Part shown: positions 36,871-49,244 of the stretch, in pieces
How positions within the stretch are numbered: the first letter of the stretch is position 1
Layout: the number at the start of each line of letters is the position of its first letter
Source: Papio anubis
Taxonomy: Eukaryota > Chordata > Mammalia > Primates > Cercopithecidae
Length of the DNA stretch: 64,000 nt
Assembly: GCF_008728515.1 (NCBI RefSeq)
Contig: NW_022167418.1
Location: 1 to 64,000 of the forward strand
Direction of reading: 5' to 3'
Translations under genes and position numbers: made by a program
The notes under the pieces: generated by a model
Told to the model about the DNA's origin: nothing
The model's input: the letters and a program-made list of their open reading frames with translations, nothing else
Databases searched by the model: none

Positions 36871-36969
36871 TTAGTACTCTTCTTCCTCAAAGTTGTAGTT
36901 CTCTGTTGATGATGATGATGATGACGACAGTGATGCCACACATTCTCTCTCAATTTCAGCTTCAGAACG
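36871..36969 (-). CDS. FAM227B: FAM227B last coding exon (C-terminus)
   Basis: Read on the - strand, the acceptor TTTTCATAG precedes 36969 and 33 codons follow to TAA at 36873-36871. The exon enters in phase 0. The peptide begins RSEAEIEREC, contains a run of seven serines (one TCG and six TCA) followed by Thr, and ends in the acidic tail YNFEEEEY. FAM227B is a poorly characterised protein of the FAM227 family (FWWh domain, which lies upstream of this window). Assignment rests on the peptide and on the known tail-to-tail position with GALK2. The serine run is coded by a TCA microsatellite and so may vary in length. Confidence 0.85.
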   Translation of the reverse strand, partial: RSEAEIERECVASLSSSSSSSTENYNFEEEEY

Positions 36970-38602
36970 CTATGAAAATAATACATGATTAAAGTTTCAC
37001 AGATTTTCTTGGACATTGTATAATTGAATGTGAGATTTCTCCAATTATCAAGAGAGTAAGGATTTTTTTTTTTTCTGACAAAAGGAGGATATGGGAAGAA
37101 AATTCAGACTCATTTGAATATTTTTAAACCATGTGATATCATTGAAATAACCACTTTCAATTCTTTTGGCCCTGAGCTATCTCCATTACTTAACAGAAAA
37201 ACTTAGATAAAAAACACTTTAAGTCTCTTCTATTCACATTGAAATAAAGAATTATCTAGATGATAATTCAGATAATTCAGTTTGTTCATAGAACTTACTT
37301 TCTTATCACTCTTTTTCTACTACTTTTTCTCAAATACCTCTCTAATTCAAGAGCCACTTCCAAGAAATCCCACACATTCCTTATATGCCTTCTTTGTTTA
37401 TCTAGAAAAGCTTGTTTGTATATATGCACCCCAGTATAAAGCAGGTATGCAAGTATGTGGGTGAAAGTGACTATGAAAAGACTTAATGAATTCTGGGATT
37501 TGTAACGGTATTGATGGGTACCTCTGTATGTACATCAAGAGTGGGCAGAAATGTTTGGCTAGTGATGGCAAATGACTGGCTTTCTCTCGTGGATGGACTA
37601 TAGGAAGCACTTTCTGAATTACGTAATGATTTGGACCAAAAAGTATTTTGCTGAAATACTCAGGTAATTGAGATAGCAGTGGTTTTATGGCATGAATTAT
37701 CCAGAAATATCACAATTACTTATGATTCTGTGATTTCATTAGCTCATTAATGTTTAACTCACAGATTGGGCATCACCCTCTAGAATTTCAGTTTAAGGGA
37801 GGCCTGCGCAAAGCTGGTTTTATTTCTTAAAGGATAACAGTCATACATAGAATAATAGGAAAGCCGATATTCTATTTTAAAATAAACTTCTGATGCATTT
37901 TCATTCTTAGCAGAAAGGTAAATGCTTGAGAAAGCTTGAGTCAAATTTGTTAAAAGAATTTTGAGTTCTATAAACCCAAAAATCCAAAACCTGAATTTAT
38001 TTAAATTTATAATCTTTTATTTTTTAATACTGTGCCATTTTCCACAAAGGATTTGTGGTTGGTATATAATTCTTTAGAGATACCTGGATCAGTGTAACAA
38101 AAAAAAAAAAGGCGCTTGTCATTGCTTTGCTGTTCCATTTAAAATTTTCACTAGGTGATTTCTTCTTCACAAAAGGTGAGTAAAAATTTCCAGTGTGCAC
38201 TATTCTTTGGGGGACACACATGGTCATCTAAGCGAGGGATCTATTCTATATGTGTTTTGATTTCTCTCTTGAAAAAAAGAACTATGTTTCAGTCTTACCA
38301 TCACTGTGTGGTATTCTAGACATTATGAGAGATGCCGAACTTACCTGGAAGGGATAGGGCCGGGGCCATTAGAAGAAAGATCATGCAGTAAGTGGATTTT
38401 GAGCATGGTCCTAAAGGATGAGTAGAGTTTAAAAGCTGTGGAGTGCACACTGCAGATGAGCAAAGCCTATGGGTACAGGCCGACATGGTGCATGGAGGAG
38501 GCTCAGTGAGAGTGAAGGGTTTGCTTTGGTATGTAGTGAAGAACAAGATTGACTATGCTGGCTGGAGTTAGCTTTTGAAGAGTCAAATCCAGGCAGCATT
38601 TA

Positions 38603-38690
38603 GATCAGGGGTTACAGCCCAGCAGCCCACGGGCCACATCTGGTCTGCAGATGTATATAGTTTGACCCACAGAATGACTAAAAACTTGGG
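38603..38690 (+). mobile_element. hAT-like MER fragment
   Basis: ATCAGGGGTTACAGCCCAGC followed by CCCACGGGCCACATCTGG resembles the 5' end of hAT-Charlie-type MER elements. Short and decayed. Confidence 0.35.
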
Positions 38691-38709
38691 CCCCAAATCA
38701 GGAGATTGT

Positions 38710-38782
38710 ACAAGCAGTATCAGATATTCTGGATTACTCAGAATCTGGATTACTGAGTGGTGGAATATCTGATACTACTTGT
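38710..38782. repeat. Inverted repeat, 20-bp arms with a 33-bp loop
   Basis: The left arm ACAAGCAGTATCAGATATTC (38710-38729) and right arm GAATATCTGATACTACTTGT (38763-38782) are complementary with one mismatch. The loop contains a CTGGATTACTCAGAAT / CTGGATTACTGAG near-repeat. Confidence 0.93.
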
Positions 38783-39094
38783 CCTACATTTCTGCGGGGC
38801 ATCAATGAACTAGGGCTGAGATAGTAGCTGTCTTGTTAGATGAGGCACGGCTTTCCAGTGCGCTACAGTTTCCACAACTGCTTGTATAATAATTCCCCTG
38901 ACACTCAAATCATTTACCACTTACCAGCTGGGGTCACTTGCCCTTTATCAGCACACTTGCACTGTTGTTTTCCTATTCTAATTAGGTATTTCTCTGTGCC
39001 CATGTCTCTATCAATAGTAGGGAAGATAGACCAAAAAAAAAAAAAAAAAAAGAAGAATGAATATTTTCGTGTGTGGATGTAAAAAATAGTCTTT

Positions 39095-39247
39095 AGCTGG
39101 GAGTGGTGGCATGTGCCTGCTGTCCCAGCTACTTGGGAGGCTGAGACAGGAGGATCACTTGAGCTGAGGACCTCAAGGCTGCAGCACTGCACTCCAGCCT
39201 GGGTGACAGGTGACAGAGTGAGACCCTATTTCAACAAAAAAATAAAA
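39095..39247 (+). mobile_element. Monomeric or partial Alu-like SINE
   Basis: Single arm starting AGCTGGGAGTGGTGGC, with GGTGACAG duplicated internally, and an A-rich tail (39234-39248). It is either a FLAM/FRAM monomer or a truncated AluJ. A 19-bp A-run (39033-39051) lies just upstream. Confidence 0.8.
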
Positions 39248-40064
39248 AGAATAGTCCTGTTTGCTTATTATACTGTCCTGTTTGTATATTATACAACACC
39301 CAGGTGTTTCACCACTTTCTCACTTTTCTGACCCATGTAGGAATTTGATTTGACCCATTTTTGACATTATACTAGCAGCCAATGGGATTGCTCTAGATTT
39401 TTGAGTGGAAGCCTTGACATGCTGAAAATAAAAGGCTCTCCTCTATTCCTGACCTCCAGTTGTCCAACCTTCAGACATATTGTACACTAGTCTCTATATG
39501 TTCTTGTCTGTTGGGAGGGAAGAGGCCCTTCAGACTTAACAAGACTGCCCATAGGTAAAGAGAAGCGAAAGAGAAGATGACAAGGAAAATCAGAAAGATG
39601 GAACAGGCTCCTTTCTTTCCTTTCTTTCTCATACTTGAGTCCTATTTAGAACCTTATGATATTCTGCCTTGTGTTTCCATTAATTGAGGGCAGGGTCCAT
39701 CCATCTAACACAGCTGTTGGTACCCAATATGATTTTGTTGAATTATTAATGAAAAACAAAATACAGCTTCAAACATCAATGATTATTAGTTTGTAATTCT
39801 AACTGCATTTGGAGCTTTTGAGTTACATAAACCGTTCCTGGTCAGAAGCTGGAAATGGGGAACGTGAACGTGAGTTGCCACTCAATATGTAAAACAGAGA
39901 TTTTCTTACATGTGCATGTGGATGATTAAATGACAAGAATGTATCCTCTTCTGCCACTGTAATTTGGATAAGAATGCCACCATACATTCTTATGAAATAT
40001 TGTCCAGTCTATATAAAAGAAGCTAGAGAGAGAATTCTCAATTATTTTCAGAAAGAAAACATAC

Positions 40065-40134
40065 CAGTTCATGTAGAAACTTCTCAAAGTCCTGTTTCAC
40101 TTCGTGAGGTTTCTTGGTAGCCTTTGCTTGGAGT
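40065..40134 (-). CDS. FAM227B: FAM227B internal coding exon
   Basis: On the - strand the acceptor CCATTATTAG precedes 40134 and the donor GTATGT follows 40065. The exon is 70 nt. Its first base completes an Arg codon begun in the exon at 42565-42491 and it ends in phase 0, matching the last exon. The peptide is LQAKATKKPHEVKQDFEKFL plus HEL. It is highly charged and likely helical or coiled-coil, continuing the helix of the previous exon. Confidence 0.87.
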
Positions 40135-40189
40135 CTAATAATGGAATAAAGAAAATCAGTAACCAAACTAATTGTCCTTATACTGACAC

Positions 40190-40345
40190 CATCTAATAAG
40201 CAACATTTATTAAGAATTTAATATACTGGGCATTTGCCCAGCACTTTACATATATTAATTCAATTACCCTTAAAACTTCTGAAGTAGGCACTACTATTAT
40301 CCTATTTTATAAATGAGGAAACAGGCTTAGATAGGTTCGGACACC
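40190..40345 (-). mobile_element. MIR SINE fossil
   Basis: Reverse MIR with GCACTTTACATATATTAATT and TATAAATGAGGAAACAGGCT. A CA microsatellite follows at 40364-40388. Confidence 0.65.
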
Positions 40346-40363
40346 CACCCCCGCTGCATGTGC

Positions 40364-40388
40364 ATGCATGCACACACACACACACACA
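40364..40388 (+). repeat. CA microsatellite
   Basis: ATGCATGCACACACACACAC and three further CA units. Confidence 0.92.
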
Positions 40389-41407
40389 GCAGTCATACAC
40401 CTAGCAAGGAGACAGTCTGAACCCAAGCATTGTGACTCAGGCCTTCAATTCCACCCACTGTGTGGTTCTCATCCCAGCAGTGGCACATCCTCTTCAGTTA
40501 GATGGTTCACATAGTATTGCTTTAACTGATTCCACTCATGAGGCTCTAGCCCAGACTTTAAGGAGGGACAGTGGGGAGAGAAGAGTAAAAGAGACTGGCG
40601 AGGGAGAGATACAGGGAAGAAAGAGAGGGAGATGGAAAAGGCCAGTGGGTAAGAGTGCTTACTAGACTGTAAGCTCATTGTGAGCAGGGATCCAGGAATC
40701 TCATCGTATCTATCACCAAGTATTCATTCAAGAAATATTTATGAAGGACTTGAATGGTTGAATTCAGGAAGCAGCAGGAACTTTTCCAGAGATCTAAGAA
40801 TGAGGGGAGAAGCAATGGTAGCTAGGCAAGGAAGGATAGAAACTTGAGACAAGGAGAAACATTAGTAAAAGTAACACAGATGAGAGAAAGAGAAACGGAA
40901 TAAAGGATATATAAGACTATTAATTTCACTGGCAATTTTCAAGTGACATACTTAAAAACTATTTTTCCATAAAATTGGCAGGAAGTAAAATTTTCTGCAA
41001 ATCCCAAATACACGTCGCTGAAGCAGCCAGTTTAGATGAGCTATTTAACCCCTTGCCAGGCCTATCCGAGGTGTCTTCAGCATGTAGACCAGCGCACCCC
41101 GAAGGCAGAGTGGGATTACTTAGTCGGAGGTTCTCTTGCATTCGTGCTCTGTGACTGGCACATGCCCCCTCACTCATTCTCTCTCTGCTTGTTTTGTCTT
41201 CTCAAGCTGGGTTTCCTCCTCACTGATTGCTCTTTAGGCCTCACATTTTTCCTTCCATGCTTGTCTCAAATCTGGCTCTTACGGTGTCGATTCTCAGTAA
41301 CACCTTCTTAGAATCTCCTTGAACTGCACAGTATCCTTAGAATCTGTCTCATCTCACTAAGTTAAAATCACTCCCTCTTCCAAGTCACTCTTCTAGTTTA
41401 CAATCTC

Positions 41408-41525
41408 CCCTCTTAAAAAAAATAACAGTTTTATTCAGATATATGTTACATACCATAAAATTGAACCATTAAAGTGTACAGTTCAGTGGTTTTAGTATAT
41501 TCATGAAGTTTTATAACATTACTAA
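41408..41525 (-). mobile_element. Old L1M 3' fragment
   Basis: AAAGTGTACAGTTCAGTGGT and TTAGTATATTCATGAAG are typical of L1M 3' ends in reverse orientation. Confidence 0.6.
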
Positions 41526-42490
41526 TCCTCCCTCTTTCTGATTGCCTTTCCTCTCAGGAATATCTCTTTTCAAGATTACAAATGGAAGCTCATACACTGT
41601 GCCTATAACTTTAACAAGCACATGGGATTTATATATCTGAATGCGTATTTTTCAACAATGTGCCATTGCATTAAACATATTTGAATACTTCTTGTGAGTT
41701 ACTCTGAAAATTGTCCTACATTCCTCTGCATATTCTCAGTGGTGAAAACTCTTGTCCTGTGTGGATTTGATCTTTGGAAACTTGTAAGAGTCACCCGGAA
41801 TGGAACCTTATAACAGGTGTTGTGAAGCAGAAAGCTAGGTGATAAAGTTTTTGGTGAAAAGTGAGATAAGATCCTAAAGTAGTGGGTTTAATTTTCTCAT
41901 GTGACTGGAAAACTAGCTTTGTAAGTTCTAAAATCATATTTAGAAGTATGAAGTGTGACTGGCACAAAGTTACCGTCTCCCTAGGGGGCTTGTTTGAAGG
42001 GCTGGACTTGTCTGATACTTCTTATTCTGCACGTGCTTGCCGGTGTGTTGTAAGAAGTAGGTTAATCTCAATACTTTATAGTTTTTCTTCTTATGGTTTA
42101 ATTTATAAAATAAACAAATGAGTCCCTTCATTGAGGAAAAATGTTTATATGCATAGGGGAAGAAGAGAAATAAAAAACTAGCCCAAGAGAGACCAGCTAA
42201 ATCGGTTGTTTTTCTAGTTTACAACTTTCATAGGATGGGGCACGCTTATCGGTTTATTTTGAAAAGGACTTGAGCTTAAGTCCTATGGCTGGAGAGGAAA
42301 AAGTAGATGATGATAATGTTTAGCGATTAATTAAATGATCAGAGTAGATTATTTTGTGATTAAAGAAAGTTAAAATGTTACTCCAGATTAACTGTTAACT
42401 AGAAAACTTTTTTTGCAGTTTTGTGGTTTTATGTAACATCTCTTCAATTAAAGATGATCTTAAGCACTACCAATTGAATAAGAGACAAAC

Positions 42491-42565
42491 CTATCAAGCT
42501 CCTTGTCAATTCTTTCCTGCCGCCATTTTAGAAGTTTTAGTTCTTCATTAATTCTGAGCTTTTCC
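42491..42565 (-). CDS. FAM227B: FAM227B internal coding exon
   Basis: On the - strand the acceptor GACTTTATAG precedes 42565 and the donor GTTTGT, a weaker but acceptable 5' splice site, follows 42491. The exon is 75 nt. The first base completes a Met codon from the exon upstream and the last two bases start an Arg codon completed at 40134. The 24 full codons read EKLRINEELKLLKWRQERID then KELD, a strongly helical charged segment. Confidence 0.87.
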
Positions 42566-43685
42566 CTATAAAGTCAAAATTTGAAGTTAAATTTTAAAAT
42601 AATGCAGGCATTACTAATTGGAAAAGAATAAATCAGCAATTTACTGATATACATGTGTTAATAAAAGCCCTCGACAAACCAATTCATTCCCTCCCTATGC
42701 ACTATTTAGTGTAAAGAATCCCTCAGCACATTCCCTCTTACAAACATGTGCTGACGGTATCACCTACCATGCCTGAGGACAGCTGGACTCCACCTTCTGC
42801 TACCATGGGGGCCCTCTGGAAAGCTGTCCATCCCTGTTTTTCCCACTAAGTGCAGGAAGTCTAAAGGGTATGTGTGTGTGGACGTACACATGCATCTGTG
42901 GGTGGGTGGGCGGGAAAGAGGCAATGGGGACCCTTGGAAAACGGGGGTGCAGGCTTTTAGATCTGCCCACTGGATAGGACATAACTGGTGGTCCTCCATT
43001 TACCTCTCTTGGAGGTGCTCCTTGGACAGCAGGAGGCACCCAAAAGGGAGGATCATCTTTTCTCCCCCTAAAGGCAATGACATCTCAAGGCAGTAACTTT
43101 GATAGCATGGACAGAAGAAGTGGACCCTGCCAATTTGTTCTTGTAAAAATTGATGGATATTCTCTCATTAACCCATTCCTAGCTTCCTAGCACATAAGAT
43201 TACCATGACTGACCACAAGCAATTATTTAAATTAAGTACAAATAACTGAAAATGTTCCCCCAAGAAAACATTTCAGGAAGGACTTTGCTTTCTTGATTTC
43301 CTTGCTTGACACCAGCCCAGCTGCCACCCCAGCTCCAGGGAATTCCTTCTCCTGCAGGGAACCTTTCTGCTGGTCTTCCAGGGCTTATCTTTGTAAATGG
43401 ACGATACTCCAATCTCCATTCCCTGGAGCTCTTGCCTCTTCCTGTTGAGGTGCACCCCTCCAGTCACACCAAGCAAAGCTTCTTTCCTTTCTTCTGTCCC
43501 TCTCACTTGCCATGGTTCCATGGTTACAACATACACCCTTGACACTTACCTGAAAAGAATCTCTGAGTCTGTAAGATGCTCAGACATGACTCTCATGATT
43601 AACATAAGGAACTTAGTTTAGATGATTTCTCTGTTTCCAGCTATAAAAAAGTATTATATTTAACAATAGTATAGCATCAACTTAC

Positions 43686-43771
43686 ATCCTAAAATCCTTT
43701 TGGTTCCTTGCAAATTGTCTTTTTGCCTCCTTTATAACATCACGGTATGTTGGAGCAGGTAGTGTGCTAGG
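43686..43771 (-). CDS. FAM227B: FAM227B internal coding exon
   Basis: On the - strand a strong donor, AT|GTAAGT, ends the exon at 43686. The open frame gives PSTLPAPTYRDVIKEAKRQF and then ARNQKDFR, leaving two bases of a Met codon completed by the exon at 42565. The acceptor is taken as AATAAG before 43771 (86 nt, phase 0). A second possible acceptor lies 5 bp inside (CCTAG), so the 5' boundary is less sure than the 3' one. A proline-rich start leads into a basic helix. No further FAM227B exon was found up to 64000. Confidence 0.8.
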
Positions 43772-44115
43772 CTTATTATTAAGGAATGATTTTCAATTAG
43801 GAACATTTGGGAAGTAAATAGTACCCTTCACAGAGGGACCAAGGGGACTATGTGACTTCACTTTTCAGTAATGAAGAGTCTCAAGTATAAACATGAATAT
43901 TATGTCCGGAGTTACACCCAGAGGACTGAAAGAAGGCAACACCACTTTAAACTTGTCCCATTATCTCAACCATAGCAACCACAGGGCACTATGATTTAAT
44001 AGTTTCATAAATCCTGTAATTACCTTACCTTTTGTGTGTCTTTGTTTTAAAAGCAGCAACTTGTTAAATGTAAATACTAAAAATTACCAAAATATTAAAA
44101 ATGTACCAAAATTCA

Positions 44116-44373
44116 TTTTTTTCTTATTTATTTCTGAGACAGGTCTTGCTTTGTCACCCAGGCTGGAGTGTGGTAGCATGATCATAGTTCACTGTGGCCT
44201 CAAACTCCTGGGCTCAAAGGAATCCTCCTGCCTCAGCTTCCTAAGTATTTGTAGACGGGATCTGCTCTCTTGCCCAGACTGGTCTTGAACTTCAAACTCC
44301 TGGGCTCAAGCAATCTTCCTGCCTTGGCCTCCCAAAGTATTGGGATTACAGGCATGAGCCACAACACCCAGCT
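44116..44373 (-). mobile_element. Old Alu (AluJ-like) with internal deletion
   Basis: Reverse Alu with AluJ-type bases (CTGGGCTCAAG). It is shorter than full length: a segment between the arms near 44250 is missing. Confidence 0.88.
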
Positions 44374-44963
44374 TTCATTTTCACATATACTGAGAACCTT
44401 AAAGACTCTCTATTTCTAAGAGGCTTTGGGGGTAACTGGCAGCATGTGTGGCTGCCTTAGCCTGGTTTCCGCTCTCTGCCCAGAAGAAAGGTGGTAATCA
44501 GAATGTCCAAGTATGCTGCTAAAGAAGCTGGGTTCCTCTGTCCTGTCTGTTTCTGGTACAGCCTGTGGATATGTCCTAACCTTGGCCTTAACCCATGCCT
44601 GATCTGGCAAAGCAGCCACTTCCCTTTTGAAGTGGCAATTGACCAGTATTGGCCAATATTAGCAAGGAGACAAGCTCCTCCGCTTGTGTTAAATGAAGAC
44701 CTTAGCCTCGCTGTTAACACTAGGAGCTCTTAAACCTCTGCCATCACTAAGATATAGGGGATGAACTGTCCTCTTACAGCCCCGCTCCCATTGTGAAACT
44801 TCAGTATTACCTCTTTCTCTGAATGTAGTTTGCCCATTTTTAAAAAAACTTTATTTTCTGTTTCAAGGCTGTTGCTGATGCTCATTTTATTTATTTTTCA
44901 CTAAGTATTTTATTCATTTATTTGAATAATTTATTTCTCACTTGGTACGTACTTTTTAAAAAA

Positions 44964-45787
44964 TAGTTTCAACTTTTATTTTAGATTCAGGAGGTACATG
45001 TGCAGGTTTGGTGCATGAGTATATTTCATGATGTTGAGGTTTGGGGTACGAATGATCCTGTCACCCACGTAGTGCGCATAGAACACGATAGTTTTTCAAC
45101 ACTTGCTCCCCTCCCTTCCCTTCTCTTATAGTATGCAGTGTCTACTGTTGACACCTTTATGTCCATGAGTACCCAATATTTAGCTCCCACTTATAGTGAG
45201 AACATGTGGTATTTGGTTTTCTGCTCCTGTATTATTTACTTAGGATAATGGCCTCCATCTGCATTCATGTTGCTGCAAAGGAAATGAGTTCGTCCTTTAT
45301 TTATGAACATGTAGAATTCCACGGTGTATATGTATGACATTTTCTTTATCCAGTCTGCCGTTGGTGGGGATCTACGTTGATTCCATGTCTTTGCTATTGT
45401 GAATAGTGCTGCAATGAATATATGAGTACATGTGTCTTTTTGGTAGAATAATTTATTTTTCTTTTGAGTATAATGGGACTGCTGGGTTGAATGGTAGTTC
45501 TGTTTTAAGTTCTTTGAGAAATCTCCAACTACTTTTGACAGTGCCTGAACTAATTTACATTCCCACCAACAATGTATAAGCATTCCTTTTCTCTGCAGCC
45601 CATCAGCATCTGTTGTTTTTTGACTTTTTAATAATAGTCATCCTGACTGGAGTAAGATGATATCTCATTGTAGTTTTCATTTGCATTTCTCTGGCAATGA
45701 GTGATGCTAAGCATTTTTGCATATGTTTGTCGGACACTTGCATATCTTTGTTTGAAAAGTGCCTGTTCATATCATTTGCCCACTTTT
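44964..45787 (-). mobile_element. Old L1, 3' part (outer element of nested pair)
   Basis: L1 3' UTR and ORF2 C-terminus on the - strand, with a frame of 115 codons at 45583-45236. It stops at TTTGCCCACTTTT (45775-45787), exactly where the inner L1 begins. The same motif reappears at 52361-52374, where this element continues to about 55515. Confidence 0.88.
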
Positions 45788-48700
45788 CTTTTTTTTTTTT
45801 TAGTATTATACTTTAAGTTCTGGGATACATGTGCAGAACATGTAGGTTTGCTACATAGGTATACACATGTCATGGTAGTTTGCTGCACCCATCAACCCAT
45901 CATCTACGTTAGGTATTTCTCCTAATGCTATGTCTCCCATAGCCCCACTCCCCTGACAGGCCCTGGTGTGTGATGTTCCCCTCCCTGTGTCCATGTGTTC
46001 TCATTGTTCACCTCCCACTTATGAGTGAGAACATGTGGTGTTTGGTTTTTCTGTTCTTGTGTTAGTTTGCTGAGAATGATGGTTTCCAGCTTCATCCATG
46101 TCCCTGCAAAGAACATGAACTCATCTTTTTTATGGCTGCATAGTATTCCATGGCGTATATGTGCCACATTTTCTTTATCCAGTCAATCATTGATGGGCAT
46201 TTGAGTTGGTTCCAAGTCTTTGCTATTGTGAACAGTGCTGCAATAAACATACGTATGCATGTGTCTTTATAGTAGAATGATTTAGAATCCTTTGGGTATA
46301 GACCCAGTAATGGGATTGCTGGGTCAAATGGCATTTCTAGTTCTAGATCCTTGAGGAATTGCCACATTGTCTTCCATAATGGTCGAACTAATTTACACTC
46401 CCAACAACAGTGTAAAAGTGTTCCTATTTCTCCACATCCTCTCCAGCATCTGTTGTTTCTTGACTTTTTGATGATCACTATTCTAACTGGTGTGAGATGG
46501 TATCTCATTGTAGTTTTGATTTGCATTTCTCTAATGACCAGTGATGATGAGCTTTTTTTCATATGTTTGTTGGCTGCATAAATGTCTTCTTTTGAGAAGT
46601 GTCTGTTCTTATCTTTTGCCCACTTTTTCATGGGGCTGTTTTCTTCTTGTAAATTTGTTTAAGTTCCTTATGGATTCTGGATATTAGCCCTTTGTCAGAC
46701 GGATAGATTGCAAAAATCTCCCATTCTGTAGGTTGCCTGTTCACTCTGCTGACAGTTTCTTTTGCTGTGCAAAAGCTCTTTAATCAGATCCCATTTATCA
46801 ATTTTGGCTTTCGTTGCCATTGCTTTTGGTGTTTTAGTCATGAAGTCTTCCATGCCTATGTCCTGAATGATATTGCCTATGGTTTTAGGTCTTACGTTTA
46901 AGTCTTTAATCCATCTTGAGTTAATTTTTATATAAGGTGTAAGGAAGGGATCCAGTTTCAGCTTTCTGCATATAGCTAGCCAGTTTTCCCAACACCATTT
47001 ATTAAATAGGGACTCCTTTCCCCATTGCTTGTTTTATCAGATTTGTCAAAGATCAGATGGTTGTAGATGCGTGGCATTATTTCTTAGGCCTCTGTTCTGT
47101 TCCGTTGGTCTATATATCTGTTTTGGTACCAATGCCATGCGGTTTTGGTTACTGTAGCCTTGTAGTATAGTTTGAAGTCAGGTAGTGTGACGCCTCCAGA
47201 TTTGTTCTTTTTGCTTAGAATTGTCTTGGCTATGTGGGCTCTTTTTAGGTTCCATGTGAAATTTAAAGTCATTTTATTCCAATTATGTGAAGAAAGTAAA
47301 TGGTAGCTTGATGGGGATAGCACTGAATCTATAAATTACTTTGGGCAGTATGGGCATTTTTATGATATTGATTCTTCCTATCCATAAGCATGGAAAGTTT
47401 TTCCATTTGTTTGTGTCATCTTTTATTTCACTGAGCAGTGGTTTGTAGTTCTCCTTGAAGAGGTCCTTCACATCCCTTTTAAGTTGGATTCTTAGGTATT
47501 TTATTCCCTTTGTAGCAATTGTGAATAGGAGTTCACTCATGATTTGGCTCTCTGTTTGTCTGTTATTGGTATATAGAAATGCTTGTAATTTTTGCACGTT
47601 GATTTTGTATCCTGAGACTTTGCTGAAGTTGCTTATTAACTTGAGGAGATTTTGGGCTGAGATGATGGTGTTTTCTAAATATACAGTCATGTCATCTACA
47701 AACAGAGAAAATTTGATTTCCTCGTTTCCTAATTGAATACCCTTTATTTGTTTCTCTTGCCTGGTTGCCATGGACAGAACTTCCAATACTATGTTGAATA
47801 GGAGTGGTGAGAGAGGGCATCCTTATCTTGTGCTGGTTTTCCAAGGGAATGCTTCCAATTTTTGCCCATTCAGTATGATATTAGCTGTGGGTTTGTCATA
47901 AATAGCTCTTATTATTTTGAGATACGTTCCATCAATGCCTAGTTTATTGAGAGTTTTTTGCATGAAGGGCTGTTGAATTTTGTCGAAGGCCTTTTCTGCA
48001 TCTATTGAGATAATCATGTGGTTTTTGTCGTTGGTTCTGTTTATGTGATGGATTATGTTTATTGATTTGCGTATGTTGAACCAGGCTTGCATCCCAAGGA
48101 TGAAGCTGACTTGATCGTGGTGGATAAGCTTTTTGATGTGCTGCTGGATTCTGTTTGCCAGTATTTTATTGAGGATTTTTGCATCAATGTTCATCAGGGA
48201 TAATGGCCTGAAATTTTCTTTTTTTGTTGTGTCACTGTCACATTTTGGTATCAGGATGATGCTGACCTCATAAAATGAGTTAGGGAGGATTCCCTCTTTT
48301 TCTATTGTTTGGAATAGTTTCAGGAGAAATGGTACCAGCTCCTCTTTGTACCTCTGGTAGAATTCGGCTGTGAATCCATCTGGTCCTGGACTTTTTTGGC
48401 TGGTAGGCTATTAATTGCTGCCTCAACTTCAGAACTTGTTATTGCTCTATTTAGGGATTCAACTTCTTCCTGGTTTAGTCTTGAGAGGATGTATGTGTCC
48501 AATAATTTATCCATTTCTTCTAGATTTTCTAGTTGATTTGTGTAGAGATGTTTATAGTATTTTCTGTGGATAGCTTGTATTTCTGTGGGATCAGTGGTGA
48601 TATCCTCTTTACCATTTTTTATTGCATCTATTTGATTCTTCTCTTTTTTTTCTTTTAGTCTGGCTAGTGGTCTATCTATTTTGTTGATCTTTTCAAAAAA

Positions 48701-49041
48701 TCAGCTCTTAGAATCATGGATTTTTTGAAGGGTTTTCATGTCTCTTTTTCAGTTCTGCTCTGATCTTAGTTATTTCTTGCCTTCTGCTAGGTTTTGAATG
48801 TGTTTGCTCTTGCTTCTCTAGTTCTTTCAATTGTGATGTTAGGGTGTCGATTTTAGATCTTTCCTGCTTTCTCTTGTGGGCATTTAGTGCTATACATTTC
48901 CCTCTACACACTGCTTTAAATCTGTCCCAGAGATTCTGGTACGTTGTGTCTTTGTTCTTATTGGTTTCAAAGAACATCTTTATTGCTGCCTTCATTTCTT
49001 TATTTACCCAGTAGTCATTCAGGAGCAGGTTGTTCCTGTTT

Positions 49042-49079
49042 CCATGTAGTTGTGCAGTTTCCATGTAGTTGTGCAGTTT
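49042..49079 (-). repeat. Perfect 19-bp tandem duplication in L1 ORF2
   Basis: CCATGTAGTTGTGCAGTTT occurs twice head to tail (+ strand). Because 19 is not a multiple of three, it shifts the ORF2 frame here. Confidence 0.97.
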
Positions 49080-49082
49080 TGA

Positions 49083-49244
49083 GTGAGTTTCTTAATCCTG
49101 AGTTCCGATTTGATTGCACTGTGATCTGAGAGACTGTTTGTTATGATTACCATTCTTTTGCATTTGATGAGGAGTGTTTTAATTCCAATTATGTGGTCAA
49201 TTTTAGAATAAGTACGATGTGGTGCTGAGAAGAAGGAAGAATGT
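49083..49244 (-). repeat. ORF2 segment matching the copy in the 5' UTR
   Basis: The ORF2 counterpart of 51186-51346, from the end of the endonuclease region. Both copies share an insertion-like GAAGAAGGAAGAATGT stretch that I do not recall from human L1, which suggests a common subfamily source. Confidence 0.85.

Larger units (their letters stand above)
36970..40064 (-). other. FAM227B: FAM227B intron between the last two coding exons
   Basis: Contains L2-like sequence near 38330-38560, an hAT-like MER fragment (38603-38690), an inverted repeat (38710-38782) and a monomeric Alu-like piece (39095-39247). Otherwise it is unique sequence with no supported gene. Confidence 0.75.
40135..43685 (-). 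other. FAM227B: FAM227B introns around the exon at 42491-42565
   Basis: 40190-40345 is MIR-like, 40364-40388 is a CA repeat and 41408-41525 is an old L1M 3' fragment. The rest (40390-41400, 41530-42490 and 42566-43685) is unique. Short frames near 42760-43545 on both strands lie in GC-richer sequence but have no recognisable domain. Confidence 0.7.

Noticed and set aside
42760..43545. Cluster of frames on both strands in GC-richer sequence
   Set aside because: They overlap one another on opposite strands, have no splice-site support or domain, and differ from the clear FAM227B exons nearby.
44416..44733. Frames on both strands after the AluJ
   Set aside because: No recognisable product, no splice signals in phase with FAM227B, and they overlap each other.
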